From: an uncultured Bacteroidales bacterium
Lineage (GTDB): Bacteria > Bacteroidota > Bacteroidia > Bacteroidales > UBA932
Direction: 5' to 3'
DNA: 57,520 nucleotides
Assembly: GCA_944326245.1 (NCBI GenBank)
Contig: CALVDF010000017.1
Location: 1-57,520, forward strand
Shown one piece after another: positions 1 through 8,768 of the stretch. How positions within the stretch are numbered: position 1 is the first letter of the stretch; every line of letters starts with the position of its first letter. Made by a program: the position numbers and the translations under genes. The notes under the pieces are model-generated. The model worked only from the letters and a program-made list of their open reading frames with translations. It had not been told where the DNA came from and did not search any database.

Positions 1-154
1 TTAAAGAATTAATGGCATCTTCCAATTCTATTCTGTATGACTGAGGTTTAGGGTTCTGTTTCTCATTCTGTTGGCAAGTGTTTTCTTGTAGTGATGTGCA
101 ACTGAGGACAGAAACAGAAAACAGTACCGCTGTAATTGCTGTTGTTTTTTTCAT
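1..154 (-). CDS. Lipoprotein, partial (C-terminus outside window)
   Basis: An ATG at 154 opens a frame that runs off the left edge, giving 51 residues. The N-terminus is MKK followed by a hydrophobic stretch and the lipobox SVLSC (Cys at about residue 19), so the product should be a lipid-anchored periplasmic or surface protein. A polar Asn/Gln/Lys-rich linker follows, then SYRIELEDAINSL at the window edge. That last motif resembles the start of the propeptide region of Bacteroidetes C10 (streptopain-like) cysteine proteases, and DUF3244 genes such as the one just upstream are sometimes found beside those proteases. The C10 idea is inference, because the catalytic part is not in the window. 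It lies 19 bp downstream of the restored stop of the DUF3244 frame, so both are probably co-transcribed. Confidence 0.6.
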   Translation of the reverse strand, partial: MKKTTAITAVLFSVSVLSCTSLQENTCQQNEKQNPKPQSYRIELEDAINSL

Positions 155-173
155 GAGGTAAATGAAATCAATA

Positions 174-535
174 TTAATAAATGTTGAAAACTCCCTCGTA
201 TTCCCCTGAGGGGCCTTCAAGGGTCAAGGTAAAGGTACCCTCACCGATACCGGACCGGAGAGGTCATAGGAGTACTCCATGCCGTCGGCAGGCAAGCTCG
301 AGATGTAGACTGGAGAGCCCATGCTGTCGGACACCGTAAGGCTGTAAATGCCTGAGGAGGAAAAGCTGACCCTCAGGACTTCATGGCTGATGGACGCTTC
401 GGGGACTTCTACGATGCTGCGGGTCCTTACGTCGATTGATTTGAGGTCAATTTCCCGGACGATATCGTCATCACCGAGCAGAGTGATCGGCAAAACAGAC
501 ATCAGGGTTAAAGTTGTAATCAATAATTTTTTCAT
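174..535 (-). pseudogene. DUF3244 family secreted protein, frameshifted by a 5-bp duplication
   Basis: From ATG 535 the frame encodes a signal peptide (MKKLLITTLTLMSVLPITLLG) and a beta-rich domain with the DUF3244 features SGIYSLTVSDSMGSPVY and YSYDLSG. It then leaves the expected frame and stops at 224. The lost C-terminus (GTFTLTLEGPSGEYEGVFNIY, then stop) is intact in another frame, ending at 174. The break coincides with a direct repeat ACCGG-ACCGG at 249-258. Removing one copy joins YDLSG to IGEGTFTLTLEG and restores a protein of about 118 residues, normal for the family. As read, the product is 103 residues and lacks the final strands. It may be a real mutation, a reversible slippage site, or a sequencing error. 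Function is unknown; the family is a small secreted immunoglobulin-like fold. Confidence 0.75.
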
Positions 536-559
536 ATTGTCATTGGTTTTTGCCTCTTA

Positions 560-590
560 AAAATATAAAACTGCTCTGCAACAACCAAAA
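560..590 (-). promoter_or_regulatory. Putative Bacteroidetes-type promoter for the DUF3244 gene
   Basis: On the minus strand a TTTTG (590-586) is followed after 18 bp by TATATTTT (567-560), close to the Bacteroidetes -33 TTTG / -7 TAnnTTTG pair. It lies about 25 bp upstream of ATG 535. The last base of the -7 box departs from consensus. Confidence 0.4.
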
Positions 591-723
591 ATAAAAATTC
601 ACACACCGGATCGCATTACATGCTGATTATCAGCACATAACATGAGACCGCTGCGGGAAGTGTGAGTCACACCCCCGATAAAGACGCCTTGGAAAGCCGT
701 CTGACGGGGGTTTGTGAAAAAAT

Positions 724-2403
724 TTATTGCAGCTTTTCGTTGAGATACTTTGCCAGGCTCTTGCCGATTCCCATTTTACGGGCCAGCCGGGTCTTCCTGG
801 TGCTCAGATTTGTCTCGCTGATATCAAGAATAGCGCATACCGCCCCACTGGGGTAACCCAGGCAAGTCAGCATGATCAGATACCTGTCTTCTTCCCTAAG
901 ATCCGGGAACTCTTCGAACAGGTTGTCCAGAAAACCGGGATAGATGGAATTGAGTACGGTCTCGGCATTTGAGTACGAGTTGCTGTCTGTTATGAACTCC
1001 TTTGCTATGTCAGCAAATCTTTCCATAAGGTTGCTGTCGTTGCTTTTGTGAATGTCATAGGCGTCCATGATCTTCCGCATCGCACTGTAGGTAAGGCTGA
1101 AATACCTTTTCAAACCGTCATTGGAGACTGCCTGGGCCGAAAGCTGCCTGCTTAGATTGTCGGCCAGGGCCCTTTGAGAGGCTATCTCGGCTTTTTGCCT
1201 TCTCAGCATTCTGTGTATACGGTAAAAAACCGTGATGACTGCTGCCGCTCCAAGGAAGACTACCAGAATCAGAAACACTATGCTCCTTTGGCGCTTAAAC
1301 AAGTCTGACTCCAGTCTGTAATTCTCCGCTTTCAGCTCTGACTCCAAAAGATGCTTGTCGTAGTTATCCTTGAGTATGCCGAGTGCCGTTCTTTCTATCA
1401 TGGCCCGGTTTTCCCAAAACTTTGCCATGTCGCCTTCAAGCCTGGCTATGTCCGCGTACCTTGAGAACATCATTATGCTGTCCGTACGATCTGTGACGGA
1501 GACAAGTCCGCTGACATACCTTGCGGAATCGGCATCTCCCGTACTGACATACCCTTCGACAAGTTTGTGCAGCAGACTTTTATAGAGACCCTCCTCGGCA
1601 GGACCGCAGGGAGCGTCTCCATATTCCGAGAGGACTTTTCTGACCGTGTTTATAATGCCGTCTGCATCGTTTTCCATCTTATAATAATGGCATAGCAAGT
1701 CAGACGCGGAAAGGCCGCAGAGACGGTCTTCGTATTGTTCTGACATGGAAAGTGCCTTTTCCAGATGCGGCAGCGCCTTTTCGGAGGAATCCACCATCAG
1801 CATTCTTGCGAGGGTGACATGGGCATACATGACACGCTCCGGCAATCCGGCTTCTTCAAAGCAGCACAGAGCTTTCCGGTATCTGGCTACGGCAGCGGAA
1901 TCATTGACCAGGTTTGTCTGGTACAGCATGCCTATTTCTGTATTGATCAGCCCGAGTTGCTCAAGGTCACCGCCACGCTCGAATATCGGTTCGGCCTCCT
2001 TGTAGGCTGCCATCGCCCCTTCGCTGTCCCCGCGCTCTGAGAGTACTGCCCCCTGCATCATCAGTGCACGTGCGAGCCTGCTGTCCGGACCATTCCGGCG
2101 GTAGTAGCCCGCTGCCTTGGTTATGGCGGTATCCTCCGCTACGGGCAGCCAGCATTTGTACCGAGCTTCGGTCATCAGGAGGGTGTAGTCGGCACGCTCG
2201 CGTCCGCGCAACGAGGAGGCTACGGTGCTGTCCAGCGTCAGAAGGGTTTCAAGGGCGGCCTCAGGCCGGAACATCATCAGAGAGTCGGCCGCTGTCAGGA
2301 CGGGCTGCACCCGGCTGCCGCGGTACGTGCAGGAAGCCGGCAGCAGCAGAAGCACTGCCGCCAGAAGAATGTACCGTTTATATTTGTCCTGACCTCTGCC
2401 CAC
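724..2403 (-). CDS. TPR lipoprotein-like membrane protein with C-terminal LuxR-type helix-turn-helix
   Basis: 559 residues. It has a hydrophobic N-terminus with lipobox-like LPASC (Cys25), then helical repeats compatible with tetratricopeptide repeats over about 40-345. One transmembrane helix follows at about 374-394, then a basic and coiled segment, and a C-terminal LuxR/GerE-like HTH at about 495-559 (DREDRYLIM-type start, SETNLSTRKTRLARKMG). This is the architecture of Bacteroidetes TPR regulators that sense outside the inner membrane and may bind DNA inside. The start is GTG at 2403, because no ATG precedes the signal segment; it sits 11 bp after the ribF stop, so the gene is likely the last of the ribF operon. 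The sensed signal and target genes are unknown. It may regulate the glycogen block, but only position supports that. Confidence 0.7.
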   Translation of the reverse strand: MGRGQDKYKRYILLAAVLLLLPASCTYRGSRVQPVLTAADSLMMFRPEAALETLLTLDSTVASSLRGRERADYTLLMTEARYKCWLPVAEDTAITKAAGYYRRNGPDSRLARALMMQGAVLSERGDSEGAMAAYKEAEPIFERGGDLEQLGLINTEIGMLYQTNLVNDSAAVARYRKALCCFEEAGLPERVMYAHVTLARMLMVDSSEKALPHLEKALSMSEQYEDRLCGLSASDLLCHYYKMENDADGIINTVRKVLSEYGDAPCGPAEEGLYKSLLHKLVEGYVSTGDADSARYVSGLVSVTDRTDSIMMFSRYADIARLEGDMAKFWENRAMIERTALGILKDNYDKHLLESELKAENYRLESDLFKRQRSIVFLILVVFLGAAAVITVFYRIHRMLRRQKAEIASQRALADNLSRQLSAQAVSNDGLKRYFSLTYSAMRKIMDAYDIHKSNDSNLMERFADIAKEFITDSNSYSNAETVLNSIYPGFLDNLFEEFPDLREEDRYLIMLTCLGYPSGAVCAILDISETNLSTRKTRLARKMGIGKSLAKYLNEKLQ

Positions 2404-2413
2404 TGCGTGGATT

Positions 2414-3301
2414 TTACTTGAAATAACCGGCAGCCTTATCCTTGTCGCATTCTATCTGCATGCGGAGTTCCTCCATCGAGGAGAAACGCCTTTCCTCCCT
2501 CAGGCGGTCGATAAACCGGATACGGATGTCTAGGCCGTAGATATTGTCATTGAATCCCAAAATATGGGTCTCGATAGTACGTGCATTTCCGGCGCCTACC
2601 GTGGGGCGCGTTCCTATATTGCACACACCTCCATAATTCCGGCCAAGAACTTCCACCTCCACGGCATATACCCCATCGGCAGGTACTGTTTTCAGAGGTT
2701 CATAGAGTGCCATGTTGGCCGTTGGGAAACCCATAGTACGGCCAAGCATATTGCCGGATACTACCACCCCGTGCAGGGTATAGCGGTATCCCAGCATCTC
2801 GGCGGCTGTCCTGACGTCTCCGGCTGCAAGAGCATTGCGTATCTGAGTCGAGCTGACCTTACGGTCTCCGCAGTGTACTTCCTCGACTATCCTGGTCCTG
2901 AGTCCGACAGAAGCCGCCAATGCAGCGAGTTCCTCCCTCGAGGCAGTGGAAGAACGGCCCAGACGGTGATCATAGCCAATGACAAGAGTATCTACGTGGA
3001 AATGGTCCACGAGATACTCTTTCATGAATTCAACAGTACTCAGTTGGCTGAAATCCCGCGTAAAGGGAATCACGTAGAAACGGTCGATGCCGAAAGCATG
3101 AATAAGCTCCTTCTTTTCTTCAAGGGTATTGAGCAGGCGGAAAGAGGAGGCGTCCTGCTGGAGTACGTTGCGCGGATGCGGCCAGAATGTGACTACTGCA
3201 CTCTCCTCGCCTTCTGCCCGGGCCGTATCCTTCAGAACCTGAAGTACGGCCCGGTGTCCGGCATGTACCCCGTCAAAAAAACCCGTGGCGGCTACAACCA
3301 T
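2414..3301 (-). CDS. ribF: Bifunctional riboflavin kinase / FAD synthetase
   Basis: 295 residues, the usual RibF length. It phosphorylates riboflavin to FMN and adenylylates FMN to FAD in the cytoplasm. The N-terminal nucleotidyltransferase half shows GFFDGVHAGHR (HxGH motif) and a GYDHRLGR segment. The C-terminal flavokinase half starts at about residue 178 and shows GRTMGFPTAN, followed by YGGVCNIGTRPT and an ETHILGF segment, all typical of the kinase. The ATG at 3301 lies inside the last codons of the upstream synthase-phosphorylase gene, a 10-bp overlap pointing to translational coupling. The link to glycogen genes is probably just operon packing. Confidence 0.95.
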   Translation of the reverse strand: MVVAATGFFDGVHAGHRAVLQVLKDTARAEGEESAVVTFWPHPRNVLQQDASSFRLLNTLEEKKELIHAFGIDRFYVIPFTRDFSQLSTVEFMKEYLVDHFHVDTLVIGYDHRLGRSSTASREELAALAASVGLRTRIVEEVHCGDRKVSSTQIRNALAAGDVRTAAEMLGYRYTLHGVVVSGNMLGRTMGFPTANMALYEPLKTVPADGVYAVEVEVLGRNYGGVCNIGTRPTVGAGNARTIETHILGFNDNIYGLDIRIRFIDRLREERRFSSMEELRMQIECDKDKAAGYFK

Positions 3302-6300
3302 CTTACAAGTTCCAGATCCTGACGGTGAGGCAACAGGTCATTCTTTGCAAATACCCTTACTGTGAGATAGTATACCCCTGTTGCGTTGGGCACCAGATGA
3401 CATACGTAGCGGGCAGAGCCTTCCGAGCCTGAGTCATAGTCAAAAGTGAAACATTTGCGTACGTGGAATATGCCTTTGCGGTCCTGTTCTGCCCAGACAA
3501 GTTCCACTCCGATGTCGTGGGGATTGATATCCCCAAGGAAGAGATCTACCTCGAAGGTACGTTCCTTTCCGAGCATAGGCTGGTCATTCGAATCTGTAGG
3601 ACGCACATAGTCCTTGACCTCGATATGCTGCCAGCTGTGACGGATGTTCTTCTTCCAGAATGCGATCTCGCGTGCTACGGCACAGTCGTCGGCATTGAGT
3701 TTGAGTGTCCTCCTGTACAACGGCATGTAGTACTTGTCCAGATAGTCGTTGAGCATCCTGTTAGTGGTAAAGTTGGATGCCACCTGGGCTATCGTGTTCT
3801 TGATGTACTTGATCCATTGTGCGGGGATACCTGTATTCCTGTCCCTCTCATCGTAGAATCCCGGAGCGATCTCGTTTTCCAGGATATTGTAGATGGTTGC
3901 AGCATCCAGCTCGTCCTGGAAGTTCTGGTCCTCGTAGGTCCGTTCCATGGGGAGAGCCCATCCGGCATCCTTCCTGTACCCCTCGATCCACCAGCCGTCA
4001 AGTACCGAGAAGTGCATTACTCCGTTCATGGCGGCCTTCTCGCCGGATGTTCCGGAAGCCTCCAGAGGACGCGTAGGAGTATTCATCCATACATCCACAC
4101 CCTGTACCAGAGCCTTTGCCAGGTTCATGTCATAGTTGGGCACGAATACTATCTTGCCTATGAACTGGGGCATCTTGGATATATCCACAATCCTCTTGAT
4201 AAGATCCTGACCGGCCTTGTCGGCTGGATGGGCCTTGCCGGCAAAGATAAACTGTACAGGACGGTCCGGGTTATTGATTATCTCGTTGAGACGGTCCAGA
4301 TCCCTGAAGAGCAGATGAGCCCTCTTGTATGTGGCGAAACGGCGGGCGAAACCTATGGTCAGCACGTCACTGCGCAGCGTGTCCATGATAGTCACTATCT
4401 GGTGAGGGGAATAGTGACTGGATATGCCGGTATTGGATATACGCTTCTTGACCACTTCTATCATCCTGGCACGAAGCTCGTTGCGTACGTTCCAGATTAC
4501 CTTGTCGTCCACGGAGTATATGCCTTCGAAGCATTTCTTGTCGTACTTGTGGGCAGCGAAATCGGCACCGAAGACCTTGGAATGGATGGCTTTCCACTGA
4601 GGAGCGGTCCATGTGGGATAGTGTACACCGTTGGTCACATATCCGATATGCAGCTCTTCAGGCAGGTAGCCCGGCCACAGACCGCCCAGTATCTGCTGGC
4701 TCACCTTGCCGTGCATCCAGCTTACGCCGTTGACTTCCTGTGAAAGGTTGCAGGCCAGATTGCTCATGGAGAACTTTTCGTTGTGGTCAGTAGGATTGAT
4801 CTTTCCGAGGGCCATCATGGTCTCCCAGTCTATCTTCATCCTCTGGGGGTAGTGGTTCATGTATGTCCTGAGCAGATCCTCGCTGAAGGCATCATGGCCG
4901 GCAGGTACAGGCGTATGGGTCGTGAACAGTGAAGAGCATCTTACCAGTTCGATGGCTTCGCTGTACGAGAATCCGGCAGCCACATACTCGCGCAGGCGCT
5001 CCAGACCTATGAAGGCAGCATGTCCCTCGTTGCAATGATAGATGTCGCACTCTATGCCCAGGGCACGCAAAGCCCTGATACCGCCTATACCGAGCAACAG
5101 CTCCTGCTTGAGGCGGTTCTCCCAGTCACCTCCGTAGAGATGGTGGGTAATCTGACGGTCCTCCGGCAGGTTGTCCTCAAAATCGGTATCAAGCAGGTAC
5201 AGTTCTGTACGTCCTACATCCACTCTCCATATCTTAGCATGGACGGTACGTCCGGGGAAGACTATGGATATCATCTTCCAGTTGCCGTTTTCGTCCCTGA
5301 CAGGCATAGCCGGGATCTTGAAGAAATCCTGAGGCTCATAGTCGGCCACCTGATCGCCCTGTGTAGTAAGTCTCTGTGTAAAATATCCGTAACGGTACAG
5401 CAGTCCCACTCCTGTCATTTTGACTCTCATGTCGCTGGATTCCTTGAGATAGTCTCCGGCAAGGATGCCAAGGCCTCCGGAATAGATCTTGAGCGATGTG
5501 TCGAGACCGTACTCCATGCTGAAATATGCAATCGAAGGTGAAGGACGGTCCTTCTTGCCCTCCATGTATGTCTTGAATATATCGGTAACCTCGTCCAGAC
5601 GGGCCAGGAACTCAGTATCGGCCTCCAGTCTCTTGTAGTCGTCCAGGGTCAGACGGTCCAGAAGGGCGATAGGATTCTTCTCGCACTTTTTCCACAGGTC
5701 AGGATTGATGCTCATGAAAAGATCCATCGCTTCCTGATTCCAGCACCACCAGAGGTTCTTGGAGATGATGTCAAGGTAGCGGAGCCTTTCAGGCATAACG
5801 CGTGTCACGATAATCCGGCTCCAGGAGGGCTTGTTGATCTCTATGCGGTGGTAGTTCTGGACCTGGTCCTCCCTGTATTCGGGGAAGGCTCCCATTGCAT
5901 GCACTATACGGTCCAGGGCAAGGGAGTAGGCCTGCTTGTAATAGTATATGTTGTGTTTCCACAGTGCTATTTCAGAAACCTCCACCGCATTGGTACGGTA
6001 TTTCTTCATCTCTTCAGGTGAGAGTCCGGACATTTCGGTCACCTGCTTGAGAATGGTATCCACCACCTGGTCATAATTCGAATCGTTGCGGGGCACGATG
6101 GTGATGGAAGGATGGGCGGCATTGTAGTGACTGCGCACCCATAGACCGAAACCTGCCAGTGTGGTAGTCACTGTAGGAACGCCGAATGCCAGGGACTCCA
6201 GAGGTGTGTACCCCCACGGCTCGTAATACGAAGGGAACACAGTCATGTCCATCGACATGAGCAGATCGTAGTACTTCCTGTCAAGCACGCCGTCATCGCC

Positions 6301-7527
6301 GTTGAGGTATGAAGGGACATAGATGACCTTGACCTTGCTGCCTTCCTTGTTGACCAGTCCCAGAGCTTTCATCCTGTTGAGAATGATGTCATTTCCGGGT
6401 TCATTGAGGACATGGGTGGTAAGGCACCTGTAGTCCGTTCCGTCGCCTGCCAGCTTGGCCGTAAGGCTCTTGTCGGGTCCGTTGTGCCCTGCCGGAACCA
6501 TTATGAACGCAACAATCCTGCGTCCGCTGTAGCTGGAGCTATTGAGACGGCCCAAAACATCCAGGAAGGCATCGATACCCTTGTTCTTGTATTCGTACCT
6601 GCCGCTTATGCCCATTATGAATGCATCGGAACAATCCTCCCCGCACATGGCTGATGCGAGGGTCAGCAGGGCCTTGCGTCCCTCCGCCATGATCTTTTCC
6701 TTCTTGTCCTTGGGTGGCAGGATACTGTTGTCAAAACCGTTGGGGGTGACAAGATCAACCTTCTTGCCTAGCAGACGCTCGCACTCAGTGGCTGTAATGT
6801 CGCTTACAGTAGTGAATACGTCTGCATTGACTGCAGCGCATTTCTCGAGCGAATGCTTTGCCATCACGTTGTAATACCTCGCCTTTTCATCGGCATTGCA
6901 ATTGTTGAGAGTCTCGTACAACGGCACGTTGTTGCATGCCAGACAACGGCCCACTACCGTAGCATGGGTGGTGAAGATAGTGCCTATGTGCGCATTCACA
7001 CTCTTGAGGTACAGAACGCCCGCACCTGTCATCCATTCGTGGAACTGGGCCACTACGCGGTGGTGGGGCTGCAGGTTGAATTTGACGAAACTTTCAATGA
7101 CCTTTCCGGCAGCATAGCCGAACAGGGCCGCTTCTATAAAATCCCACTGGCCGGAAAGGGAGTCCAGTTTGAATTTTTCCCACAGGGAGGTGAATATTTC
7201 GTTCTTCTTTGAAATGAACTGGGAGAAATCCACCAGAATGGCTATAGGCTTTCCGGGAATGTTCCAGCGCCCTACTCTCAGACGCAGACCCTCCTCGGCC
7301 GCAGCTATTCTCCAGGTCCGGAAAAGGATGGGGTCCTCTGTGAATTCGGGATTCTGGGCAGTATCCACCCAGACATCAGGTCCTATGTGAATGTGGTTGC
7401 TTCCTAATTCTTCTGAAAGATTCAATGACTTGGTAGCCAATACGGTATGGATGCCTCCTACCTTATTGCATACTTCCCAGCTTGCCTCGAAAAGATAATC
7501 GGGCATCACAACTTTTTCAGTACTCAT
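3292..7527 (-). CDS. Glycogen synthase (GT3-like) fused to alpha-glucan phosphorylase (GT35)
   Basis: 1411 residues with two enzymes in one chain. The first 570 or so residues look like eukaryotic-type glycogen synthase: LFEASWEVCNKVGGIHTV near the start, IFTTHATVVGR, and the nucleotide-sugar site FPSYYEPWGYTPLESLAFG. The rest is a bacterial-type alpha-glucan phosphorylase. It begins at RLRYLDIISKNLWWCWN, continues through SMEYGLD and HCNEGHAAF, and has the pyridoxal-phosphate site GTSGEKAAMNG with the lysine at about 1164. The two halves should elongate alpha-1,4-glucan and release glucose-1-phosphate. Such fusions are known in Bacteroidetes. The gene sits between GH57 (24 bp upstream) and ribF (overlapping). 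The synthase donor, UDP- or ADP-glucose, cannot be settled from sequence; the GT3 resemblance favours UDP-glucose. Confidence 0.92.
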   Translation of the reverse strand: MSTEKVVMPDYLFEASWEVCNKVGGIHTVLATKSLNLSEELGSNHIHIGPDVWVDTAQNPEFTEDPILFRTWRIAAAEEGLRLRVGRWNIPGKPIAILVDFSQFISKKNEIFTSLWEKFKLDSLSGQWDFIEAALFGYAAGKVIESFVKFNLQPHHRVVAQFHEWMTGAGVLYLKSVNAHIGTIFTTHATVVGRCLACNNVPLYETLNNCNADEKARYYNVMAKHSLEKCAAVNADVFTTVSDITATECERLLGKKVDLVTPNGFDNSILPPKDKKEKIMAEGRKALLTLASAMCGEDCSDAFIMGISGRYEYKNKGIDAFLDVLGRLNSSSYSGRRIVAFIMVPAGHNGPDKSLTAKLAGDGTDYRCLTTHVLNEPGNDIILNRMKALGLVNKEGSKVKVIYVPSYLNGDDGVLDRKYYDLLMSMDMTVFPSYYEPWGYTPLESLAFGVPTVTTTLAGFGLWVRSHYNAAHPSITIVPRNDSNYDQVVDTILKQVTEMSGLSPEEMKKYRTNAVEVSEIALWKHNIYYYKQAYSLALDRIVHAMGAFPEYREDQVQNYHRIEINKPSWSRIIVTRVMPERLRYLDIISKNLWWCWNQEAMDLFMSINPDLWKKCEKNPIALLDRLTLDDYKRLEADTEFLARLDEVTDIFKTYMEGKKDRPSPSIAYFSMEYGLDTSLKIYSGGLGILAGDYLKESSDMRVKMTGVGLLYRYGYFTQRLTTQGDQVADYEPQDFFKIPAMPVRDENGNWKMISIVFPGRTVHAKIWRVDVGRTELYLLDTDFEDNLPEDRQITHHLYGGDWENRLKQELLLGIGGIRALRALGIECDIYHCNEGHAAFIGLERLREYVAAGFSYSEAIELVRCSSLFTTHTPVPAGHDAFSEDLLRTYMNHYPQRMKIDWETMMALGKINPTDHNEKFSMSNLACNLSQEVNGVSWMHGKVSQQILGGLWPGYLPEELHIGYVTNGVHYPTWTAPQWKAIHSKVFGADFAAHKYDKKCFEGIYSVDDKVIWNVRNELRARMIEVVKKRISNTGISSHYSPHQIVTIMDTLRSDVLTIGFARRFATYKRAHLLFRDLDRLNEIINNPDRPVQFIFAGKAHPADKAGQDLIKRIVDISKMPQFIGKIVFVPNYDMNLAKALVQGVDVWMNTPTRPLEASGTSGEKAAMNGVMHFSVLDGWWIEGYRKDAGWALPMERTYEDQNFQDELDAATIYNILENEIAPGFYDERDRNTGIPAQWIKYIKNTIAQVASNFTTNRMLNDYLDKYYMPLYRRTLKLNADDCAVAREIAFWKKNIRHSWQHIEVKDYVRPTDSNDQPMLGKERTFEVDLFLGDINPHDIGVELVWAEQDRKGIFHVRKCFTFDYDSGSEGSARYVCHLVPNATGVYYLTVRVFAKNDLLPHRQDLELVRWL

Positions 7528-7550
7528 AAACTAATTGATGTTGGTAACTA

Positions 7551-8756
7551 TTATTCTTGTTTCAGACGCTTGTCAATCCTCAGCATGAAATCGCTCAACA
7601 CGTTCATGTAGTTGATAAACGCCTCGTAAGGTGTATCGTAGGGATTGAAGTAATTGTGCACGGCCCCGTCTGAGAAGAACTTGGTGCACATATAGTAGAA
7701 GTGGTCGCTTTCCTGCAGTTTAAGGAAATCCTTTGCAAGTTTCGGGTCTTCGGCAGCTATAACCTTGTCAGTAAGAGCATATAGCTTGGACGAAGCCTCA
7801 TTCTGCAACTCATTGCCCAACCATGCGGTGGTGTCACGCTCCTCGTCTGCCCACGAAATGGGGAACGGTACATTCAGCGGAGCCACAGGCTGATGCTTCC
7901 TGATCACCTGGGACGGTGTACAGAATTCAAAATCCGTCTGCGAAAGGACAGTCTCGGGAAGAGCCCTGAAGAATTCAAAGATTCCGGTAGATGCATTCTG
8001 ATGCTCTCCAAATGTCTCGTAATCCATAAACAGGTTGATGACCTCTCCGTCCTTTATCGAATCGGTAAGCCATGAGACATACTTGCCCGCATCTACAGGC
8101 CACCTGTCCCACGACCTGTCGGAGAAACGGAAAGCTATGTCATCGCTAAGGCTGAAATTGCGCAGAAGAAGCTTGAGCTTGGGATTGATTGCATTTGTAT
8201 ACACATAATTGGGGGACTTCCATCCCAAAATGTGCTTTGCACCTTCCGTCAGCATGCATGTAAATCCCATCTTGCTTACAGCCGCACCGATCTCATCGGA
8301 ATATATCAGCTCGGTATTTCTGAAAGTTTTCGGTTTTTTGCCGAAATGCTTGGCGATCAATGCCGAGTGAAGCTTTACCTGTTTCTCGAATTCACTGGTG
8401 GAGAAGAGTGAGGCAAGGGTATGGGAATATGTCTCGGCTATGAATTCCACACATCCGGTGGCGGCAAGTGCCTTGAAACTCTCGAGCACCTCAGGGGCGT
8501 ATGCCTCGAACTGTTCGATTACCGAACCCGAGATCGAGAAGGCAACCTTGAATTTCTTGCCGCAGGCTGCTATAATATCCAGCAGAAGCTTGTTCATGGG
8601 CAGATAGCACCTGTCTGCCACGCGACGGAGAATGGTCCTGTTGGCAAAATCATCGTAATAGTGGTGGTCGTTTCCTATATCGAAGAAACGGTACTGTCTG
8701 AGACGGTCAGGCTGATGAACCTGAAAATATATACAGATTGAAGGCTTGGTTTCCAT
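7551..8756 (-). CDS. GH57 family glycoside hydrolase (alpha-amylase / glucanotransferase type)
   Basis: 401 residues, no signal peptide, so cytoplasmic. The start IYFQVHQPDRLR is the HQP motif of GH57. FRNTELIY carries the expected catalytic glutamate (about Glu149), and FMDYETFGEH carries the expected catalytic acid (about Asp245). The family acts on alpha-1,4- or alpha-1,6-glucans by retention. Whether this member is an amylase, 4-alpha-glucanotransferase or branching enzyme cannot be read from the sequence. Its place between a GT4 transferase and the synthase-phosphorylase fusion argues for a role in storage-glucan remodelling. It is 12 bp downstream of the GT4 gene, consistent with one transcript. 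Confidence 0.9.
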   Translation of the reverse strand: METKPSICIYFQVHQPDRLRQYRFFDIGNDHHYYDDFANRTILRRVADRCYLPMNKLLLDIIAACGKKFKVAFSISGSVIEQFEAYAPEVLESFKALAATGCVEFIAETYSHTLASLFSTSEFEKQVKLHSALIAKHFGKKPKTFRNTELIYSDEIGAAVSKMGFTCMLTEGAKHILGWKSPNYVYTNAINPKLKLLLRNFSLSDDIAFRFSDRSWDRWPVDAGKYVSWLTDSIKDGEVINLFMDYETFGEHQNASTGIFEFFRALPETVLSQTDFEFCTPSQVIRKHQPVAPLNVPFPISWADEERDTTAWLGNELQNEASSKLYALTDKVIAAEDPKLAKDFLKLQESDHFYYMCTKFFSDGAVHNYFNPYDTPYEAFINYMNVLSDFMLRIDKRLKQE

Positions 8757-8768
8757 AATATGCGTTTT

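Noticed and set aside
3463..4743. 426-codon open frame on the plus strand
   Set aside because: Antisense to the phosphorylase half of the fusion; no recognisable motif.
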